Origin: Roseomonas marmotae
Lineage (GTDB): Bacteria > Pseudomonadota > Alphaproteobacteria > Acetobacterales > Acetobacteraceae
Assembly (NCBI RefSeq): GCF_017654485.1
Contig: NZ_CP061091.1
Coordinates: 1,687,501-1,751,500 of the forward strand
Length of the DNA stretch: 64,000 nucleotides
Direction: 5' to 3'
The translations under genes were made by a program, and so were the position numbers. The notes beneath the pieces are model-generated. The model saw only the letters and a program-made list of their open reading frames with translations, did not search any database and was not told the DNA's origin. Positions 61,258 through 64,000 of this stretch are shown here, one piece after another (within the stretch, counting starts at the first letter, position 1; each line of letters starts with the position of its first letter).

Positions 61258-62460
61258 TCAGGCCGGTTGCAGCTCCTGCTCCACCAGGCTGGCCCAGAAG
61301 GCGATGCCGGTCGGCAGGATGGCGTCGTTGAAGTCGTAGCGCGGGTGGTGGCCGGCGAAATTCTCGCGCGTCGGGTCCACCTGGCCCAGGCGGATGAAGC
61401 AGCCCGGCACCGTATTGGCCATATAGGAGAAATCCTCGGCCCCCATGCTCGGCGCGCTTTCCCGCACCAGGCGGCCTTCACCGCCGATGGCGGCGGCGGC
61501 GCGGCGGGCGGCCTCCACGGCGGAATCGCTGTTCACCACCGGCGGATAGCCACGGTTGTAGGTGATCTCGACCCGCAGCCCCTGCGCGGCGGCAGTGGCC
61601 TCGATCGTGGCCTTCAGCTGCTTCTCCACCGCGTCCCGCGTCTCCGGCAGCAGGGTGCGGATGGTGCCGGTGATCGTCACCTCCTCCGGGATCACGTTGC
61701 GCGCGGTGCCGCCATGGATGGTGCAGAGGGAGATGACGGCGGAATCCAGCGGATCGGTCCGGCGGCTGACGACGCTCTGCGCCGCCACGATGATATGCGC
61801 GGCGCCCAGCACCGGATCGAGCGCCATCTGCGGCCGTGCCGCATGGCCGCCCTTGCCCAGCACGCGGATGACGATCGCATCGGCCGAGGCGCAGACCGAG
61901 CCGCGGGCGATGGTGAAGGTGCCGGCCTCGGTGCGGGAGTCGTTATGGATGCCGAAGACCGAATCGCAGGGGAAGCGGGTGAAGAGGCCCTCATCCACCA
62001 TCACCTTGCCGCCGCCGCCATCCTCCTCGGCCGGCTGGAAGATGAAGTGAACGGTCCCATCGAAATTCTTCGTCTCGGCCAGATACTTCGCGGCGCCCAG
62101 CAGCATGGAGGTATGGCCGTCATGGCCGCAGGCATGCATCCGCCCCGGAACCTTGCTGGCATAGGGCAGGCCCGTGATCTCCTCCATCGGCAGCGCGTCC
62201 ATATCCGCGCGCAGCCCGATGGCGCGCGGGCTGTTGCCGCCCGCGCCGCTGGCCGCGCGCCCGCCGCGCAGCGTGCCCACCAGCCCTGTGCCGGCGATGC
62301 CCCGCGTTACCTCGATGCCCCAGGATTCCAGCTTGCTCGCCACCAGGTCACTGGTGCGGTGCTCCTGGAAAGCCAGTTCGGGATGAGCGTGGATATCGCG
62401 CCGCCACTCGGTGGCCTCGGCGGCGATGGCGGCGATACGGGGATCTTGTTCGGATGGCAT
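61258..62460 (-). CDS. M20D family amidohydrolase (hippurate hydrolase/N-acyl amino acid amidohydrolase type)
   Basis: A 400-residue dimetal hydrolase that cleaves N-acyl amino acids or similar amides. The opening is WRRDIHAHPELAFQEHRTSD; then GLRADMDALPM, the metal-binding GRMHACGHDGHTSMLLGAAK, FIFQPAEEDGGGGKVMVDEG, HGGTARNVIPEEVTITGTIR (lid-domain contact) and the final MGAEDFSYMANTVPGCFIRL. The exact substrate is uncertain; its place beside the N-carbamoyl-D-amino acid hydrolase suggests amide or carbamoyl compounds. It lies 138 bases after that gene with a hairpin between. Confidence 0.9.
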   Translation of the reverse strand: MPSEQDPRIAAIAAEATEWRRDIHAHPELAFQEHRTSDLVASKLESWGIEVTRGIAGTGLVGTLRGGRAASGAGGNSPRAIGLRADMDALPMEEITGLPYASKVPGRMHACGHDGHTSMLLGAAKYLAETKNFDGTVHFIFQPAEEDGGGGKVMVDEGLFTRFPCDSVFGIHNDSRTEAGTFTIARGSVCASADAIVIRVLGKGGHAARPQMALDPVLGAAHIIVAAQSVVSRRTDPLDSAVISLCTIHGGTARNVIPEEVTITGTIRTLLPETRDAVEKQLKATIEATAAAQGLRVEITYNRGYPPVVNSDSAVEAARRAAAAIGGEGRLVRESAPSMGAEDFSYMANTVPGCFIRLGQVDPTRENFAGHHPRYDFNDAILPTGIAFWASLVEQELQPA

Positions 62461-62562
62461 GATGGCTCCGCGTCAATCAATCGGCGCCACGATGCTCGGC
62501 CCGGCTTGGCGACATGGCAAGGCCCAGGCCAGGATTTGTCGCTGCCTTCCGGCGCGTGAATG

Positions 62563-62594
62563 CCGCCCATCCGGCGTGGAGGCCGGATGGGCGG
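62563..62594 (-). terminator. strong hairpin after the N-carbamoyl-D-amino acid hydrolase gene
   Basis: CCGCCCATCCGGC (62563-62575) pairs perfectly over 13 bp with GCCGGATGGGCGG (62582-62594) around a 6-base loop. It begins four bases past the stop codon at 62599 on the minus strand. There is no T-run. It separates this operon from the M20 gene, which then needs its own promoter or read-through. Confidence 0.6.
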
Positions 62595-62598
62595 GCTG

Positions 62599-63600
62599 TC
62601 ATTCCGCCGCCTTGGCGGCCGGCTGCCACTCCGGCGGAGCCATGCTGCCCACCTGCTCGATGATGCGGCTATAAGCCTCGGGTCGGCGATGGGCGGCGAA
62701 GTTGAAGATGGTGGTGCGGCCCAGCGTGCATTGGTCGAGGTTGAGATCGGCCACGATCAGTTCGTCATCCCAGGTGGTGGCCTGGGCGACGATCTCGCCC
62801 TGCGGATTGACGATGATGGAATGGCCGAAGAGTTCGTTGCCATCCTCGGTGCCCGCCTTGGCGACACCGGCGCCGAAGCAGGCATTCTGGTAGCAGCCCG
62901 CCTGGATGGAGAGGTGGCTATGCGCCACGCGCAGGTGATGCGCCTCGAAGCCGCGCGCATCCTGGTTCAGGGAGGGCGTGTTGTAGCCCAGCATCACCAG
63001 CTCGACCTGCTGCAGTCCCATCACGCGCCAGGCTTCCGGCCACCGGCGGTCATTGCAGATCATCATGCCGATATTGACCGGGCCGGCCTGGCCGATCGGC
63101 GCCCGCACCACCGGGAAGCCGAGGTTGCCGACCTCGAAATAGCGCTTCTCCAGGTGCTGCACCTTGCGGACCGGGTCGAATTCCTTGTGCCCGGGCAGGT
63201 GGACCTTGCGGTATTTCAGCACGACCTCGCCGCTGGGATGGACATAGACGGCGGTATTGAAGTGGCGCTTGCGCATCACGCCGGCCTCGTCCGGCTCATA
63301 GGCCAGCTCGGCATAGCCGAGGTGGAAGCCGATGTTGAACTTCCGCGCGGCCTCGAAGAGCGGCGCCGTCTCGTTGGAAGGCAGCGACTTCTCATACCAG
63401 TGGTCGGCGTCGTTGATGTCCTCCTCATACCAGCGCGGGAAGAAGGTGGTCAGCGCCAGTTCGGGAAAGACGACCACCTCGGCGCCGCGCTTATGGGCGG
63501 TCTCCATCAGGCGGACGAGGCGGCCGACGACGACATCGCGTCCCTCCGCCTTCTGGATGGGGCCGAGCTGTGCGGCGGCGAGGGTCAGGCGGCGGGACAT
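62599..63600 (-). CDS. N-carbamoyl-D-amino acid hydrolase (nitrilase superfamily)
   Basis: Cleaves N-carbamoyl-D-amino acids to D-amino acid, CO2 and ammonia, the second step of D-hydantoin breakdown. It has 333 residues. The nitrilase triad is visible: E47 in VVFPELALTTFF, K132 in KYRKVHLPGHKEF and C182 in MMICNDRRWPEAWRVMG. The last block, with RRW and PEAWR, is typical of this subgroup. The ATG at 63600 follows the 71-residue gene by 13 bases, so the two are co-transcribed. Confidence 0.92.
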   Translation of the reverse strand: MSRRLTLAAAQLGPIQKAEGRDVVVGRLVRLMETAHKRGAEVVVFPELALTTFFPRWYEEDINDADHWYEKSLPSNETAPLFEAARKFNIGFHLGYAELAYEPDEAGVMRKRHFNTAVYVHPSGEVVLKYRKVHLPGHKEFDPVRKVQHLEKRYFEVGNLGFPVVRAPIGQAGPVNIGMMICNDRRWPEAWRVMGLQQVELVMLGYNTPSLNQDARGFEAHHLRVAHSHLSIQAGCYQNACFGAGVAKAGTEDGNELFGHSIIVNPQGEIVAQATTWDDELIVADLNLDQCTLGRTTIFNFAAHRRPEAYSRIIEQVGSMAPPEWQPAAKAAE

Positions 63601-63613
63601 CGGTGCGGTCTCC

Positions 63614-63829
63614 TCAGTGGCTGCCGGCGGGCGGCATGGGGTCAATGAAATCCTCGCCGTGCTCGATCTGCGTCTCGGCCACGGCGCGCATGAAGACCTC
63701 GTCCCAGGCATCCTCCAGCGCATCCATCAGGGCCTCGGCGGCGTCCTGGCTCCGCAGCAGGGCGATACGCTCCCGGCCGGCGGCCCAGACGGAAAAGGCG
63801 CCGTTCGGTTCCTCGCGAATCTCAAACAT
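63614..63829 (-). CDS. hypothetical protein, 71 residues
   Basis: A small acidic protein starting MFEIREEPNGAFSVWAAGRE and ending HGEDFIDPMPPAGSH. It has no signal peptide, no membrane helix and no Cys. A short beta-like N-terminus is followed by a helix (RSQDAAEALMDALEDAWDEV). I do not recognise the family. The gene lies tightly between the probable permease (18-base gap) and the N-carbamoyl-D-amino acid hydrolase (13-base gap), so it is real operon content by position. A role as accessory or regulatory subunit is guesswork. Confidence 0.65.
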   Translation of the reverse strand: MFEIREEPNGAFSVWAAGRERIALLRSQDAAEALMDALEDAWDEVFMRAVAETQIEHGEDFIDPMPPAGSH

Positions 63830-63847
63830 GGATCAACTCTCTATATC

Positions 63848-64000
63848 TTAAGGGCGGTTCTGGCGGCGCGGACGGATGACGGTGGAGTCCGCCGGCTGCC
63901 GCGAGGGCGGGGGCGCGCTGTTCAGGTCCTCGATCCTCGGCTTCAGCAGCACATAGGTGATGCGGCCGACGATGGCGCAGAAGATCCACCCCCCGGCCGC
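63848..64000 (-). CDS. C-terminal end of a probable permease (cut by window end)
   Basis: The last 50 codons of a gene that enters from beyond 64000. The translation begins with a hydrophobic helix (AAGGWIFCAIVGRITYVLLK) followed by a polar tail ending DSTVIRPRRQNRP. This looks like the last helix and cytoplasmic tail of a transporter; NCS1 nucleobase/hydantoin permeases end this way and often lie beside hydantoin and pyrimidine genes. The permease reading rests on one helix and context. Confidence 0.5.
   Translation of the reverse strand, partial: AAGGWIFCAIVGRITYVLLKPRIEDLNSAPPPSRQPADSTVIRPRRQNRP

Overview
This window is high-GC chromosomal DNA from an alphaproteobacterium, most likely an Acetobacteraceae member of the Roseomonas type. 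The main reasons are the gene order yqeY-dnaG-rpoD, a complete division and cell-wall (dcw) cluster running on into ftsZ-lpxC-bamD-recN-ligA, a UPF0262 gene, a DUF1127 gene, and a MurE with the DNPR motif of meso-DAP enzymes. The taxon is inferred from gene content and order only. I see no insertion sequence, prophage or CRISPR array.

Layout. 1-6.9 kb: the 5' part of a short-chain dehydrogenase gene, carA with an in-frame helix-turn-helix extension and two operator-like palindromes, then yqeY, dnaG, rpoD and a GNAT gene. 6.9-10.8 kb: two tandem paralogous glycosyltransferases, ppa, a Tat-exported MetX-like hydrolase and a CAT-anticodon tRNA. 10.9-16.7 kb: two cyclic-di-GMP genes (MASE1-GGDEF and PAS-GGDEF-EAL) flanking ettA and a GNAT gene. 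16.8-20.8 kb: a complete spermidine/putrescine-type ABC importer. 21-23.5 kb: a methyltransferase-like gene and the lipid-trafficking pair mlaC and mlaA. 23.7-31.6 kb: metF, an exported pentapeptide-repeat protein, uvrD/pcrA, prmA, a DUF1127 gene with a structured 3' region, an aminopeptidase P and an alpha/beta hydrolase.

31.5-56.6 kb is one long minus-strand block. Read in transcription order it is mraZ, rsmH, ftsL, ftsI, murE, murF, mraY, murD, ftsW, murG, murC, murB, ddl, ftsQ, ftsA, ftsZ, a strong terminator, then lpxC, bamD, recN and ligA. Most junctions overlap by 1 to 16 bases, so translational coupling is likely. Together these genes make and flip lipid II, build the divisome, start lipid A synthesis and supply outer-membrane assembly. 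A three-repeat MraZ box overlaps a possible promoter upstream of mraZ. rnpB (RNase P RNA) lies next, at 56.7-57.1 kb.

57.2-64 kb: an amino-acid-type periplasmic binding protein, mtnA, a UPF0262 gene, a DUF983 gene, and a hydantoin/N-carbamoyl amino acid group (racemase, M20 amidohydrolase, N-carbamoyl-D-amino acid hydrolase, an unknown 71-residue protein and the end of a probable permease).

The least expected signals are (i) two adjacent long-stem hairpins with C/U-rich loops directly downstream of the DUF1127 gene, resembling the anti-Shine-Dalgarno sRNAs linked to DUF1127 genes in other alphaproteobacteria; (ii) the HTH module in frame with carA behind twin palindromes 42 bp apart; and (iii) the MraZ box.
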